This document shows positions 47,995-60,366 of a stretch of DNA of 64,000 nt, one piece after another. The stretch comes from Chloranthus sessilifolius (taxonomy: Eukaryota; Streptophyta; Magnoliopsida; Chloranthales; Chloranthaceae). The stretch covers positions 141,667,725 to 141,731,724 of the forward strand of contig CM037588.1 in the NCBI GenBank assembly GCA_021018995.1, in the 5' to 3' direction. The notes under the pieces are model-generated. The model was not told the origin of the DNA and ran no database searches. It saw only the letters and a program-made list of their open reading frames with translations. Each line of letters begins with the position of its first letter. Position 1 is the stretch's first letter. The translations under genes and the position numbers were made by a program.

Positions 47995-50900
47995 TGCGAC
48001 AGCCCAACTTTTCCCCTTCTTGTAAATGGGAAAGGTCGCACCGTCGGATCCCCTAATATGATCCTTTCTTACAAGTGCATCGTGTACAAAGGTTTACAAT
48101 TGCAGAAGTAAATTAAAATAACTTTGATACGAAGAAATATGGTGCAATTGATATCCATTCCTTTATCTAAAGCAGTAAACTGAACAGGAAATATAAACAG
48201 AAAACCTATACATGAAGTAGTAAACTATCTAAAACCACACTGCTATTTATACATATTTAAAACTATTACTCTCTCTCTCTAACCTATTTCAAAAAGAATT
48301 CTTCGACAGAACCTTCCTCCTTGTCTCCCTCATCCTCTTCCTCATGGTAGGTAGGATCAGCCTCGTGCTTAGGGTCCTGAGCAATATCTGCAGCTAAGAC
48401 ATAAAGTCATAGGATGAGCTATCATCAAAGCTTAGCAGGGAAAATTAAATTGCTAATTTATATGTTAGATTATCAATTCATGTCTAGATGTATAATAAAA
48501 ATGAAGCACATGTCATCTTATCTTAGGTCTAGTCTAGCATCAATCTATCCTAGCAGCATAGAACAGAACAAGAACTAAATCATGTAATTATTGTATCATG
48601 CTAACATATTCATGCTAACCAAATACAAGGAATTTCACTGACAAGGCATCATGCAAGATAATTTCAAGGAATCATGCTGAAACAATACATGTACAAGAAT
48701 AAGAAATAAAAAAATCAAGCTCCCGAGTTAGCGGGATCACTTGTCAAGCTCCTGAGTTCGCGGGATCACTTGTCAAGCTCCCGAGTTAATGGGATCACTT
48801 GAACCGAGATATTAAGCCCCTGAGCTAGGTTAACAGGGCCACTTGACTTAAGAAGTCAAGCCCTTGAGCTATGTTAGCAAGGTCACTTGACACGAGACTG
48901 GTTAAGCCCCTGGGCTAATGTAGCAGGGTCACTTCTCTCAACGTGAAATAAACGAGTATCAATAATCAAGACGTGACCATGTACGAGAGCAAGCAGGCAA
49001 GAACATCATGCACATAAATATGTGCATATATATCTGCACATATATATGTGCACATATATATGCACATATATATATGTATTAAGTATACAACATCATGAAC
49101 ATATATATTAAAATCACATGCTTGTATAATTGAGCATATAACGGAGCATAACTAAACTAAGCTATGCATATAACTGAGCATAACTGAACCATATAACTGA
49201 GCCTAACTAAATTTCACATTCTTGTATATACGAAAACTAGCATACTCAAACGTAGAATGGTCATATCCACTTTATTCAGCAAAACTAAGCTAACCATTTA
49301 TTAAAGTTGAATTAGCAACTAAACTTATCAAAGTTGATCTCTAACGCTGCAGTATCAAAACCACTTATCAAAACAAGCATACTCAAAACTAGCATAACAT
49401 GGTCATACTACGCATGCAAGCATACCCGATCTACCAAGTTATCAAATCTAAACTTTCGAACCTGAATTATCATAGTTGAACTCTCAGAACTATCCACACG
49501 AGCATATTCAAAACTGACCTAGCATGGTCCTACATTTTCAGCAAAACTGAGCTAACAAGTTATCAAACTGAACTTTCAAAACTAAACTATCAACTCTCAA
49601 AGTTGTCAAAACTGACATAGCATATCATACAACTTCATCCTTCTTCAACTAGCATATTGATTACAAAATCAGATCTTACACTGGAACACACACCTCTAAA
49701 TTGATATCTATCACTTGATGAACAGAACTAGCATATTCATTCTTAACTGAAACTGAACTGAACTCCAATTATTTCTTTATCATCATTCATATAAAAAACT
49801 GCTATGCTTATAGGTCTACATATGCTTATATCAAAAGTTTGCTTAGCTTAGACAAGAATCAGAACTACCACATAAATTAGTAAGGTAATTTCCCTACCTT
49901 AGATCAGGTTTACACGTAACTGGTTTCCCGTGCATGCATGTCTTTAAGAAAACCTCATCATGTGCACCAAATACCTAGCATTTATGTTCATAGTTTTAGT
50001 ATTTTGAATGGTATATTGGATCAACATAGACCCCAAATATGAACCATTTATGGTCCCATGTCTCATGGTCAAACTCAACAAGTCAACTCAGCACAAACCC
50101 CTGACAGAGGTGTCACCAAGTGCTTTAGATGCAGGGTTGCCGCGGCAAGCAACATAGGTTGTCGCAGCAAGTTCTTCAGCTGAGCATCTTGCTTTAAATT
50201 GTCACTAATGTTTGACCCTTTAAACATTAGATTCAGGAATTTATTAATTCATAAAAGTTATAGGGCTCGTTGTTCCCTTTCCAACACATTAAGAATCGTG
50301 TCAATCAGAGTTTGGGGTCAAACATTCTGACCAAAATACCAAATAGTTGTCTGAGCATAAGCTTGTTGCGGCAAGCCTGAACACCTTGTCGCGACAACCA
50401 TGTAAGGTTGCCGTGGCGAGCCTGTCAGGCTTGGCTTGCCGGGGTGTTTTCTGCTCCACTTTGGCTTCTTTTAAATCAGGTAATTGGCTGATTATTTTAT
50501 ATAATTAGGGATAATATATTTCTTATATATATTGCATAGAAAATTGGATTTTCTTATTCATTTTTGTGCGATATTTTTAGTGTAGTTTATTTACCAATAC
50601 GAGTTCCAAAACCCATTTCAAACTATGGCTCGTGTTGCCTATTCGATCTTAGTGAATTGAAACCACAGATTTATATTCTCTCTAAAACTAAACGAATGAA
50701 ATGAACCTAGTCTAGTACTTGGTTCGTTGACGGCTTACCTTTTGGTGAATTCATCATTTTGATGACACCGAACATATGACGGTGTCGAGTTTGTCGAGCG
50801 ACAACTGAGAACCGAACTCACATGATCGTATCATCGGTTGAGTTCTACGATTCTAAGGTGATGTACAAGCTTCTACTGGAGGTGGGGTTTAATAGCAATC

Positions 50901-51629
50901 GGTTCTTCTTTTTTTTTTTTCCTGCAATTTCCTCAACTCCCTTAACTGACTGTGGTTTTGTTTTATTTTATGCAGGGTTTACTTGAGTAGCAGTAGAAAG
51001 AAGAAGCTGCGGGTTTTTTTTTTATAGGAGTTGGGCTGTTCATTGCGTGCGTGGGATCGCAAGATGACTCACAAGGTCGTGTCATCAAGTGATTCTCAAA
51101 GCAGCTGATAAGCACCTTAAGGCTGTGCTTTGATACCAAGCCAGCACTTGCCTTTTTAAGTGTATCTCCATAAACGAAAACGAAGGCAACTTTGCAAGTG
51201 TATACCCATATAATACAAATCAGGTATCCCCTTGCCTATAAGCCTTAAACATTATTTCAGTGCATCAGCCCCTTGGGTTAAATTTTCATGCAAGGCCCAT
51301 ATAAGCTTTTACTTGTATAGGCAGAGAAGCCAAACATATAGGCTTCATCTGCATACAAAGCACATACCCTTGGTGCAATATATACATATGGGTTACATGG
51401 GGTACTTCAGTGTATGGGCTGGCTTTGCTTGCGTGTAGTACTCCACAAACTATTGGAGTGAGCTAGCTTAGTAGCCATCTATTTTAGCTAGATTAAACTG
51501 AAATATAAGGTAATTCGTCTAGATAGATTATACACACAACTATAGAGATCGTTTATGTCCTATGGTAGGCACATGCCTGACCTGACCCGTATCTATACCA
51601 AGTAGTGTAAAAATATGGTAACTATTATA
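47995..51629 (-). repeat. Element C 5' LTR (3.6 kb)
   Basis: Pairs with 39334-42830. The primer-binding-site complement GCTCTGATACCA lies just to its left. Holds the TTGCCGCGGCAA cluster (50140-50425) and an AT-rich GCACATATATATGTGC block at 49012-49080. Confidence 0.9.
50140..50425. repeat. TTGCCGCGGCAA motif cluster (C, 5' LTR)
   Basis: GGTTGCCGCGGCAAGCAACA, GGTTGTCGCAGCAAG, GCTTGTTGCGGCAAGCC, CTTGTCGCGACAACC and GGTTGCCGTGGCGAGCC. About five copies against two or three in the other LTR. Confidence 0.85.
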
Positions 51630-51785
51630 GATTTAAAATTTGATCGATCAATTCTTCACTTTGATCGATCGGATGGTTCCATATATGAACATAACCCAAT
51701 AGCATTTGATCGATCAACTCTCCAGATTGATCGATCGGATAGCCATTTGATCGATCAAATCCCAAATTTGATCAATCAGATTTGA
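51630..51785. repeat. GATCGATC array (B, upstream of third ORF), right piece
   Basis: TTTGATCGATCAATTC at 51640, TTTGATCGATCGGATGG near 51660, and five more copies up to 51780. It was contiguous with 39215-39333 before C inserted. Confidence 0.9.
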
Positions 51786-52009
51786 CAGCAAAGCTATTTC
51801 CTAAAACACAGGTCTTTAACTCTGGTTAGCCTTGTTCAATGTTTCAGAGTTTATTCCCCAATGTTTCAAAAGTATTCTATGCAAGTACACAATTCAAATA
51901 TAATTCCCAATCTACTAAGTGATCATAATTCACTCGCTTATTTGACAAAAATTACTGAAGAAAAGGAGCTAAGTAGAAAATTTCAAAATTTACCTCGCAC
52001 ATTAGTTGA

Positions 52010-53450
52010 ATAATTGCGGGTACTGCTCGTGAATTTCAGCTACGTGCTCCTAGGTAGCCTCTGCAGCTGAATGGTTCCTCCTCTTTACTAAGACTAGTGG
52101 AATCATCTTGGTATGCAAGACCTACTCTTTACGGTCTAAAATCTACATAGGTTCCTCAACCAGAGTTAGATCGCCTTGAAGCTCAATAGGCTGAAAATCA
52201 AATACATGGGTTGGATCTTTCACGTATTTTCTCAACATCGAAACATGAAATATGTTGTGCATGCTTGCCAGCTGGGGTGGCAGAGAAATTCGATAAGCTA
52301 CTTCTCCAACCTAACCCAACACTTTAAAAGGTCCAATGTAACATGGACTTAGTTTTTCACATTTTTCGAAATGCATCACGCCCTTAGTTGGTGAGATCTT
52401 TATAAAAACTGTCTCCTACCTGAAAACAGGTGTTAATTCCACACTAATAAATGGATAATGGAAAATGTACAGTATTGAACGTGATCAAGCTCACCTGAAA
52501 CTCGACCTGCGTCTTATGAAGATCGACATAACTCTTCCGATGACTTTGAGCTACTCGTAATCTCTCGCGGATCAACCAAATCATCTCAGTTGTACTGTCC
52601 ACGATATCAGATCCAAAAATAAGCTTCTCGCTGACTTCCTCCAATTCAAAGGAGATCTGCATCTTTGTCCATATAAAGCTTCATAGGGAGCCATACCGAT
52701 GCTGGCCTGGTAACTGTTGCTGTAAGAAAACTCAATCTGAGGTAAATGTTAGTCCCATGGCCTGTGAAAGTTCAATATGCATGCACGCAACATGTCCTCT
52801 ATGATCTGGTTTACTCTCTTAGTCTGTCCATCGGTCTGAGGATGAAACACTGAGCTGAAATCAAGCTTAAACCCCATGCCTTCTTGAAATCTCCGCCATA
52901 ACTGAGATGTGTAAAGTGGGTCTTGATCCGACACAATACTGACCAGTATACCATGAAGTCTAACAATCTCTTTAAGGTACAACTCTGCAAGTTTGTTGGC
53001 AGTATCCATGGTGTTATACGATAGAAAATATGCAGACTTAGTCACTCTATCCATAATGACCCAGATGGCATTATATTTTCTCAACATCTTTGGCAATCCC
53101 AAAATAAAGTCCATAGAACTGGCTTCCCATTTCCATTAAGGTATCGGTAATGGTTGAAGCAATCCCACTGAATTCTGATGAACTACCTTTACTTGCTGGC
53201 AGATGAAACACTTGGACACATATTCAGCAACATCCTTCTTCAAGCCTCTCCACCAAAAGCTTTTCTTTAAATCCTGATATATCTTGGTACTCCCAGGATG
53301 TATAGCATACATTGATTTGTGAGTCTCTTCTAAAATAGTGTCCCGAAGCTTAACGCTAGTCGGTATGCACACACGATCTCAGAATAACAAAGTACCATCA
53401 TCCCTAATGGAGAAATCTATTCTGATTCCGTTGATCACTCTCTTTCTAAT
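52010..53450 (-). pseudogene. Element B integrase and chromodomain region
   Basis: Chromodomain-type sequence at about 52010-52140 in the usual place. Integrase core: WVIMDRVTKSAYFLSYNT near 53000-53060 and FSSVFHPQTDGQTKRVNQII near 52805-52865. Zinc-binding part SMYAIHPGSTKIYQDLKKSF near 53255-53310. Broken. Confidence 0.85.
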
Positions 53451-53529
53451 AGCCATAACTTCATCATCAATCATCTGGAGCTTACGAATATTTTCAAACA
53501 ATGTGAGCCGTAATACAATGGTAGCCATC

Positions 53530-54850
53530 AACGCTCAAGAACCCTTAACATCAAATCTTGCATTACACAAAGCCATATCCTCAAGTAAGTGCCACCTTTG
53601 CACTCTAGTAGTGAGATGTGACAACTGAGCAGATGACTTTCGACTCAAAGAATCTGTCACCACATTGGCCTTTCCAGGGTGATGCTGGATGGAACAGTCG
53701 TAATCTTTCAGGAACTTCATCCATCTTTGCTGCGTCATATTCAAATCTTTCTGAGTAAAGAGATACTTGAGGCTCTTATGATCTGTCAAGATATTCAACG
53801 TCTCACCATAGGTAGTGTCTCCAAATCTTCAAAGCGAAGATGAGTGCAGCTAACTCTAGGTCGTGTGTAGGGTAATTTTTCTCGTGATCCTTAAGCTGCC
53901 TGGAGCCATATGCAATGAATCTCTTGTCCTGATTTAGAACGCAACCCAATCCGCCATACGACACATCGCTTTACACTGTAAAACCTTCAATGCCTGAAGG
54001 CACATCTAGTACTAGTGTTGTAGTCCGACGCTTCTTGAGTTCTTGAAAACTCTGCTCACACTGCTCTGTCTAATCAAATCTAGCATTCTTTTTCGTAAGC
54101 TGTGTAAGCAGACCAGAGAGTTTGGAGAACACTTCTACAAATCGTCTATAGTATCTAGCCAAACCAAGGAAACTACAGACTTCCATTATTATCGTCGGTT
54201 GCCCCCAATTCACCACAAATTAGATCTTTGCAGGATCGACCGTTATACCCTTTTCAGAAACAACCTGGTCAAGGAAACTGACTTGCTTAAGCCAAAACTC
54301 ACACTTGCTGAGTTTCGCATACAACTTGTGATCTCTAAGGGTTTGTAGAGCTACTCGCAGATGCTGCTCATGTTCCTCTCACATCTTTGAATAGATGAGA
54401 ATGTCATCTACGAAAACCACCATGGACTTATCTAAGTGTGGTTTGAATATACGATTCATCAAGTCCATGAATGACACAGGAGCGTTCGTCAAACCAAATG
54501 ACATCACCAAGAATTCATAGTTTCCATATCGAGTTCTAAAGGCTATCTTCTGGATGTCTTCAGACTTAACTCTCAGTTGATGATAGCCTGATCTCAAGTC
54601 AATCTTAGAGAAAAACCTCACTCCTTATAATTGATCAAAGAGATCATCTATTCTCGGAAGCGGATAACGATTCTTGATTGTCAACTTATTCAACTGACGA
54701 TAATCGACGGAGAGTCGCATCGAACCGTCCTTCTTCCTGATAAATAAGACTAGTGCTCCTCAAGGAGACACTAGGTGGGATAAATCCTTTGTCCAAAAGC
54801 TCTTGCAATTGCTCCTTCAGCTCCTTTAATTCGGCTGGAGTCATACTATA
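53530..54850 (-). pseudogene. Element B RNase H and reverse transcriptase
   Basis: [20 protein letters not shown] near 53720-53790 is the RNase H end. [40 protein letters not shown] and [13 protein letters not shown] at 54379-54621 are the reverse transcriptase core with its FVDD active-site pair. Broken. Confidence 0.88.
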
Positions 54851-55006
54851 CGGAGCTTTCGACACTGGCTTAGTATCCGGAGCTAACTCGATGGCGAATT
54901 CGATCTCGCGATCAGGTGGTAGTCCCGGTAGGTCCTCTGGAAATACATCAGGATATTCGCAAGCAACATGAATGTCAGCAGTGATATTCTTCTCTTCTCT
55001 TCGCTC

Positions 55007-55459
55007 TTAGAGGAAAGCTATGTAACCATTGCACTCGTTTTTCATCAAACATTCAGCTCGAATGGCTGATATAAAAGGTGCTACCCTAGACTTCACTCCG
55101 AAAAATCGAAACGACTTCATCTTTGGAGGATGTAAAATTACCATTTTTCGAAGGCAATCGACACTCGCATGGTAAGTGGATAGCCAGTCCATTCCTAAAC
55201 TCACATCAAATCCTACCATATTCAATAATATCAAGTCAGCCTTAGTCTCATGACCCTCAACCCTAATGATGACTGACTTGTTCACGGTGTCTATCCTCAT
55301 TGACCTACCCGTAGGATCTGTCACTGCTAAAATGAAGTCTAACTTCTCAAGTGTAATACCAATACGTGTTGAGAGCATCGAAGTAATAAAGGAGTGAGTA
55401 GAGCCTGGGTCGATCAACACTCGCACTTCAGTTTCACATATATCCCCTTCTTTTCTCAT
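55007..55459 (-). pseudogene. Element B aspartic protease
   Basis: VLIDPGSTHSFITSMLSTRI is the active-site block (the family's L-D-S/P-G-S-T-H-S-F-I form), LLNMVGFDVSLGMDWLSTYH the flap/end block. It would cleave the gag-pol polyprotein. This domain is open over 150 residues. Confidence 0.88.
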
Positions 55460-55651
55460 AGGAAGGATACCTTAGTGTATATATCAAAATATATAGGATT
55501 AAATGCACATCAATCGTATTGTACTTCAAGAAAATCACTATGTAGGTAATTTATTAAACCAGTATTGATTTAATATATACCAAAAGGAAATTTAACTCTC
55601 AAAGCATAATGATACCTTGGATCACGTTGTTGTATGTCTGGGCATCAACGA

Positions 55652-56845
55652 CTATGACGGCGTAAGTGCCAAATCAGATCCTTGCCTGCTCTCGTTCGGA
55701 CAATTCCTAACTATGTGACCCATCTTGCCACATCTATAACATGCTCCCGTGTCTCTCCTGCAATCCTCTGTTTTGTGTGGCTTTCCACACTTTGCACATG
55801 AAGGAGCCAGAGAAAACGACGAGACCCGTGAAGATCCCTGTGCAATGGAAGCTCCACTAGCTAATGAACCAGAAGGTCTAAATGGTCTGGATGACATAGG
55901 TATAGAAGGCCTCTGGTAAGAACTCGGTCTGAAAGACACAACGGGTCTAGAGTTCATAGGGTGCCTAGGAGGTCTTAAGAATCTAGCCCTCTTGTTCGCC
56001 TAATCCAGAGCATTAGATTGTCCTTGAAATGACCTCTCCTTGTTCTGTTGATTCCTCCATGCAAATTATTTTTTATTCTCTTCTTCCGCAATGAGGGCCT
56101 TAGACACCACACCGCCATAAGTCTCCATCTCTCACATAGCCACTTCCTTCTGCAGGTTTGGCCTTAAGCAAAGCTGAAAATTTTGAGCTTTCATCAACTC
56201 AGTGGTCACGTGTTGAGGTGTAAACCTAGAGAGTCTCATGAACTTAGCACCATAATCACATACCGACATGTTACCTTATTCTAGTCTAATAAACTAAGCC
56301 TCCCACTGGTTTCTCACTATCTTGGGAAAATATTGGTCGTTGTATACCTCAACGAATTCTGCCAATGTCCACGATACATTGGGAGTCTCTTGCTCTCGAG
56401 TCCTGGACACTGATTTTCACTAAGGACTAGCTTCACCGTCCAACTTGAAGGTTGCCCAGTGCACCTTCTCAACGTCAGTGCACTATAGCACCTCAAATAT
56501 CTTCTCCATTTCATCAAACCAACCCTTGGCTTCCATTGGATCAGTCTGACCCAAAAAGTTAGGAAGTCTCATCCTCCTAAACTCGGCAAAACCCCCGGGT
56601 TGGTGTCTAGCGGTCAATTGATTCATGGTAGCCGTCTGTTGAACCATATTATTGGCCAAGGACTCCAACACTCGGTCAACGTTGCCGCCTCCAACACCTC
56701 CTCTTCCTGTTCCTAAGGGAACAACATTAGAAGCAGAAGCAAACCCTGTTCCGCACAAAGGACCAATGCCCTCATCTATTTCTTCCACATGAACCATCCT
56801 CGATCTGTCTCTACCTCTTCCTCTACCTCTGAACCTTGGGGCCAT
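55652..56845 (-). pseudogene. Element B gag
   Basis: Starts MAPRFRGRGRGRDRSRMVHV at 56845, then a QQTATMNQLTARH stretch and a capsid part FRRMRLPNFLGQTDPMEAKG near 56520-56590. The nucleocapsid end has CAKCGKPHKTEDC followed by CYRCGKMGHIVRNC at 55690-55800. Del-type gag. Broken. Confidence 0.85.
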
Positions 56846-56956
56846 GCTGATCTATCACTACGAAAACAATAACATTGATCAGTATACAGATTGTAAAAAT
56901 AATCAAACCTATAATCCCCTTGGCTCCAGACCTAATGCCTAGGCTCTGATACTAAC

Positions 56957-59568
56957 TGTGATAGCCCGGATTTCTGCACCCGAAAACTCGTGCCATCAGG
57001 ATCATTGTCACAGACGATCCCCAGAACAAACACACGGATGTTTGCTCATGTAGCGAAACTCATAACAGACACTATCTAAAGAGGCAGATAGAGTCATTAT
57101 ATAAGGCACTAATAAAAAAGAAAACAGTATATAAATATGAAACTATGTATACATTCTTAAAAATGGAATCAAGAAGAACTACTAGTGATGGCCATCCATC
57201 ACTCAAAATAATGGTTCCTAGAAGATGTATATAATAAAAAATAAAAGTATCTACAGAAATAATACAAAATCGAGTGGCCACTAGACCAGATAATCCAAAA
57301 TATCAAGTACAGAACCCTCAAACTATAGGACAAGACTAAGTACCCAAACTACAGGTAGTACTCGTCTGTAGGGATATCACTGTCCTCCTCCTCGGCCTCA
57401 ACCTTAGGATGGTAATCAGGACCACTCTCGGTGCCCGTAACACCTGTCTCAGAACCTATGACATAAGTTGGGAGTTAGCTACATCTAAGCTCAGTAGAAG
57501 AATTTCAGCTATATTGCATTATAAATTGTAAGGCATGGTTTTTCAAAACATATATCAGAACAGATAATCAGAGTGGAGCAGATATTTCAAAGACTAGACA
57601 TGTGTAGATGCTGATATTTTGAAATGATAGATGACAGTTACTGGATAATAGGAATCAGATTTATGCTCAAGGTTACAGATGAAGTGTATACTTTATAATA
57701 AATGACTTAAATCATATACTTAAATAACTCCCGTGAATATAACACGTGGTAGCCAGATGGTTGCCGATGGGTAATCCCGACCATCGTCGTTCAATGAATA
57801 ATTGCAGGAATGCAACAAGCCTCTGCGTAATGAGAGCAACTTGTATCAGGCAAATCATAGAATAGATACATGGATATCCCGCCGTGCTGGTCATGGGTAT
57901 ACTGCCGCGTTAGTGGGATTCGTCACATGAACTTTAAATCACATGCATACATATAATATCAGGAATCAGATAACCACTAGTAGGTGTCAAGCATTAGAAT
58001 GACAGAATATCTCATTTACATGCAAAGAAATGCTTTAAAATAGTAATCAGAAACCATGTGTCAGAATACAAGTCTTGATGTCCATGAATTTAGAGTAAAT
58101 GTAATTTAGGTTGAATTTCCCCTACCTTAAACCAAGTCTTTCTAAGCAAATCCAAAGCCATTTTCAAGCGTCTTAGTTTTAACCTATACCATACGTATAA
58201 TGTACTAAGTGTCAGCAGTGTTAGAATATCAACTGATACTATGTCCATCAGTGTTTTTCTCAGAAAACCAAAACAGACAAAATAGGGGAATTCGATCGAT
58301 CAACTTTCCTATTTGATTGATCGGATTCTCACTTCGATTGATCATTCTTATAGTTTGATCGATCGGATCCCAGAATTCAACATATATTGAACAGCAGAAT
58401 TTGATCGATCAACTTCCCTATTTGATTTATCGGATTCTCAATTTGATCGATAAATTCTCAAATTTGATCGATCGGACCTTTCAGAGCTTTAATTCCCAAA
58501 TTTCAGACTTTCTGTTTGTATACTGTTTATATACAATTCGATCGATCATTTTTCTAAAATGATCAATCAAATCCTCAATTTGATCGATCAGTTCCAAATT
58601 CGATCAATCATTTTCTAATTTGATCGATCAATCCTAAATTTGATCGATCGGATTGATAAGGCTTCAACCTCCAGAAAAATACCCTTTTGTTAAATAAGGT
58701 ATTATATAATTCGAGCGATCAATTCTTAAATTTGATTGATCGAATTACAATTTGATCGATCAAATACTAAATTTGATCGATCGGATATGATAGTTTCTGT
58801 CATAAATGCGATTCATTGATTTTAACCCATTTCCATCCCTAACTCCGATGATTCTCCGTGAATCATACAATACAAGCGTTAGTCTATTTATTACCTCTAA
58901 ACTACTACAATTACTTAGTAGCTCACCTCTTTTAGAGTTGTTTTCTTGGTTCAAGGCAACTTCGGCTCAAGGCGGTTTCAGATCTAAATCGGAGATTAGG
59001 TCGGTGACGATCCGTAGAAACAGGTGTGCAGTTCTACACCAACACACCAAGGTGGGTAGCTCTTCTCAGGACAATCACAACGTACTGACGTCGATCAACA
59101 CTTTTAGAACAGATTATCCATATCTAGATGGCATCTCAACCTTTGGTTTCACGCGGTAAGTCCTTCTAGACTCCAAGTTAACCAATGCGAGATCAATGCG
59201 ATGCACAAATGCGGTCTCACAGTTCAACCCTAATCAGACGAAGCAGCAAGGAAATAAAGAGGAAGCAAAGCTCTTCCCTTTCCTTCCTATATAAGCTAAA
59301 CCAGAGAAATATCTCTGATATTTCTATTTTCTCAAATTTAAGTTCCGGTCTTGAGCGCATACGCTATACTCATGTGCTTAGCATTCTACCCCAAAACTAT
59401 TCAGGTCATAGATTTACGTCGTGTGTGGCACATGACTACACACGCGAACAGATTAATAATATTGATATTAATATTATTATTATAAAATTTTTAAGTTTAT
59501 CTCAATTTTTGTGTCATGCACGCATATCAAAGCAGTCAGGTTTGTTTCAGAAATTTAGGGTCATTACA
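56957..59568 (-). repeat. Element B 5' LTR (2.61 kb)
   Basis: Opens TGTGATAGCCCGGATTTC, ends GGGTCATTACA. Carries the GATCGATC array at 58285-58795. Pairs with 34750-37324. Confidence 0.9.
58285..58795. repeat. GATCGATC palindrome array (B, 5' LTR)
   Basis: Same array as 36065-36545, about twenty copies with substitutions. Confidence 0.9.
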
Positions 59569-60165
59569 AAGGTTCCTGTAGCTGCTCTTTCAATTCAGCT
59601 AGAGCCATTCTATGAAGTGCTTTAGATACTGGCTCTGTGATTAGAGCTAAGTCAATTGCAAACTCCACTTCTCAATCTGGTGACAATCTTGGTAGTTCTT
59701 CAGGAAACACATCAGTGAACTCGTAAAGTACCGGAATCTTGGTGATGTCGTTCTTCTTATCTCAGTGTTCTTTCAAAAATACAAGATAAGCACTGCAACT
59801 ATTTCTCATCATGCGTTCTGCTTGTATCGTAGAGATGAACGATGCAACATTAGCCTTGTTACCACTAAATTGGAATGATTTATCCTTTAGAGAATGGAAA
59901 GTAACAACTTTTCGTAGGCAATCAACGCTTGCATGGTAAGCGGATAGCCAATCCATGCCAAAGATTACATCGAATCCTTGCATATATAACAGAATGAGAT
60001 CTGTTACTATCTCGCGATCTTCAACTCCTACAATGATCGCTCGACAGAACTTGTTCGTGTTCACTGAACTTCCAATGGGAGCTGACACAGCCAAAATAAA
60101 ATCCAATGACTCGAGAATGACCTTCAATCTTTTCGCAAACTTCGGAGTCACAAACGATGAGTAGA
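59569..60165 (-). pseudogene. Element A protease and start of reverse transcriptase
   Basis: LLYMQGFDVIFGMDWLSAYH near 59930-59990 is the protease end block. The 59569-59660 region gives the A-E-L-K-E-Q-L-Q-type sequence that precedes reverse transcriptase, in line with 34740-34749 on the other side of B. Broken. Confidence 0.8.
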
Positions 60166-60366
60166 CCTTGGGTCTATCAAGACTCGTGCCTCATGACAAC
60201 AATAATCTTTTTCTCTATACAGTTGTAAGGTACCTACGTTATGTAACTAAATGATTAGATATGCGTGATAGAATTTTAACACTCAATGTAATTAGGAATT
60301 AAAGAAATTTTTAACACTCAATGTGAGTAGGAAATTTAAAAGATCATTTATATCTATGCACCTTCT

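Larger units (their letters stand above)
39334..51629 (-). mobile_element. Gypsy element C (Tekay/Del type), innermost
   Basis: Minus-strand Ty3/Gypsy element with LTRs of 3.5 and 3.6 kb (39334-42830, 47995-51629), a tRNA-Met primer-binding site (complement at 47981-47992), a polypurine tract (complement at 42831), gag zinc knuckles, protease, reverse transcriptase, RNase H, integrase and chromodomain. No third ORF is present between the chromodomain and the 3' LTR, unlike A and B. It inserted in B's palindrome array. LTR difference is 4-5% in the first 300 bp by eye, the youngest of the nest, roughly 2 million years at a grass-like rate. Broken. Confidence 0.85.
51630..59568 (-). mobile_element. 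Gypsy element B, 5' part
   Basis: Continues 34750-39333. From right to left: 5' LTR, tRNA primer-binding site (changed form GCTCTGATACTA complement at 56943-56954), gag, protease, reverse transcriptase, RNase H, integrase, chromodomain, then the rest of the palindrome array (51630-51785). Domain order gag-PR-RT-RH-INT-chromodomain marks a chromovirus. Broken, with many breaks. Confidence 0.88.
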
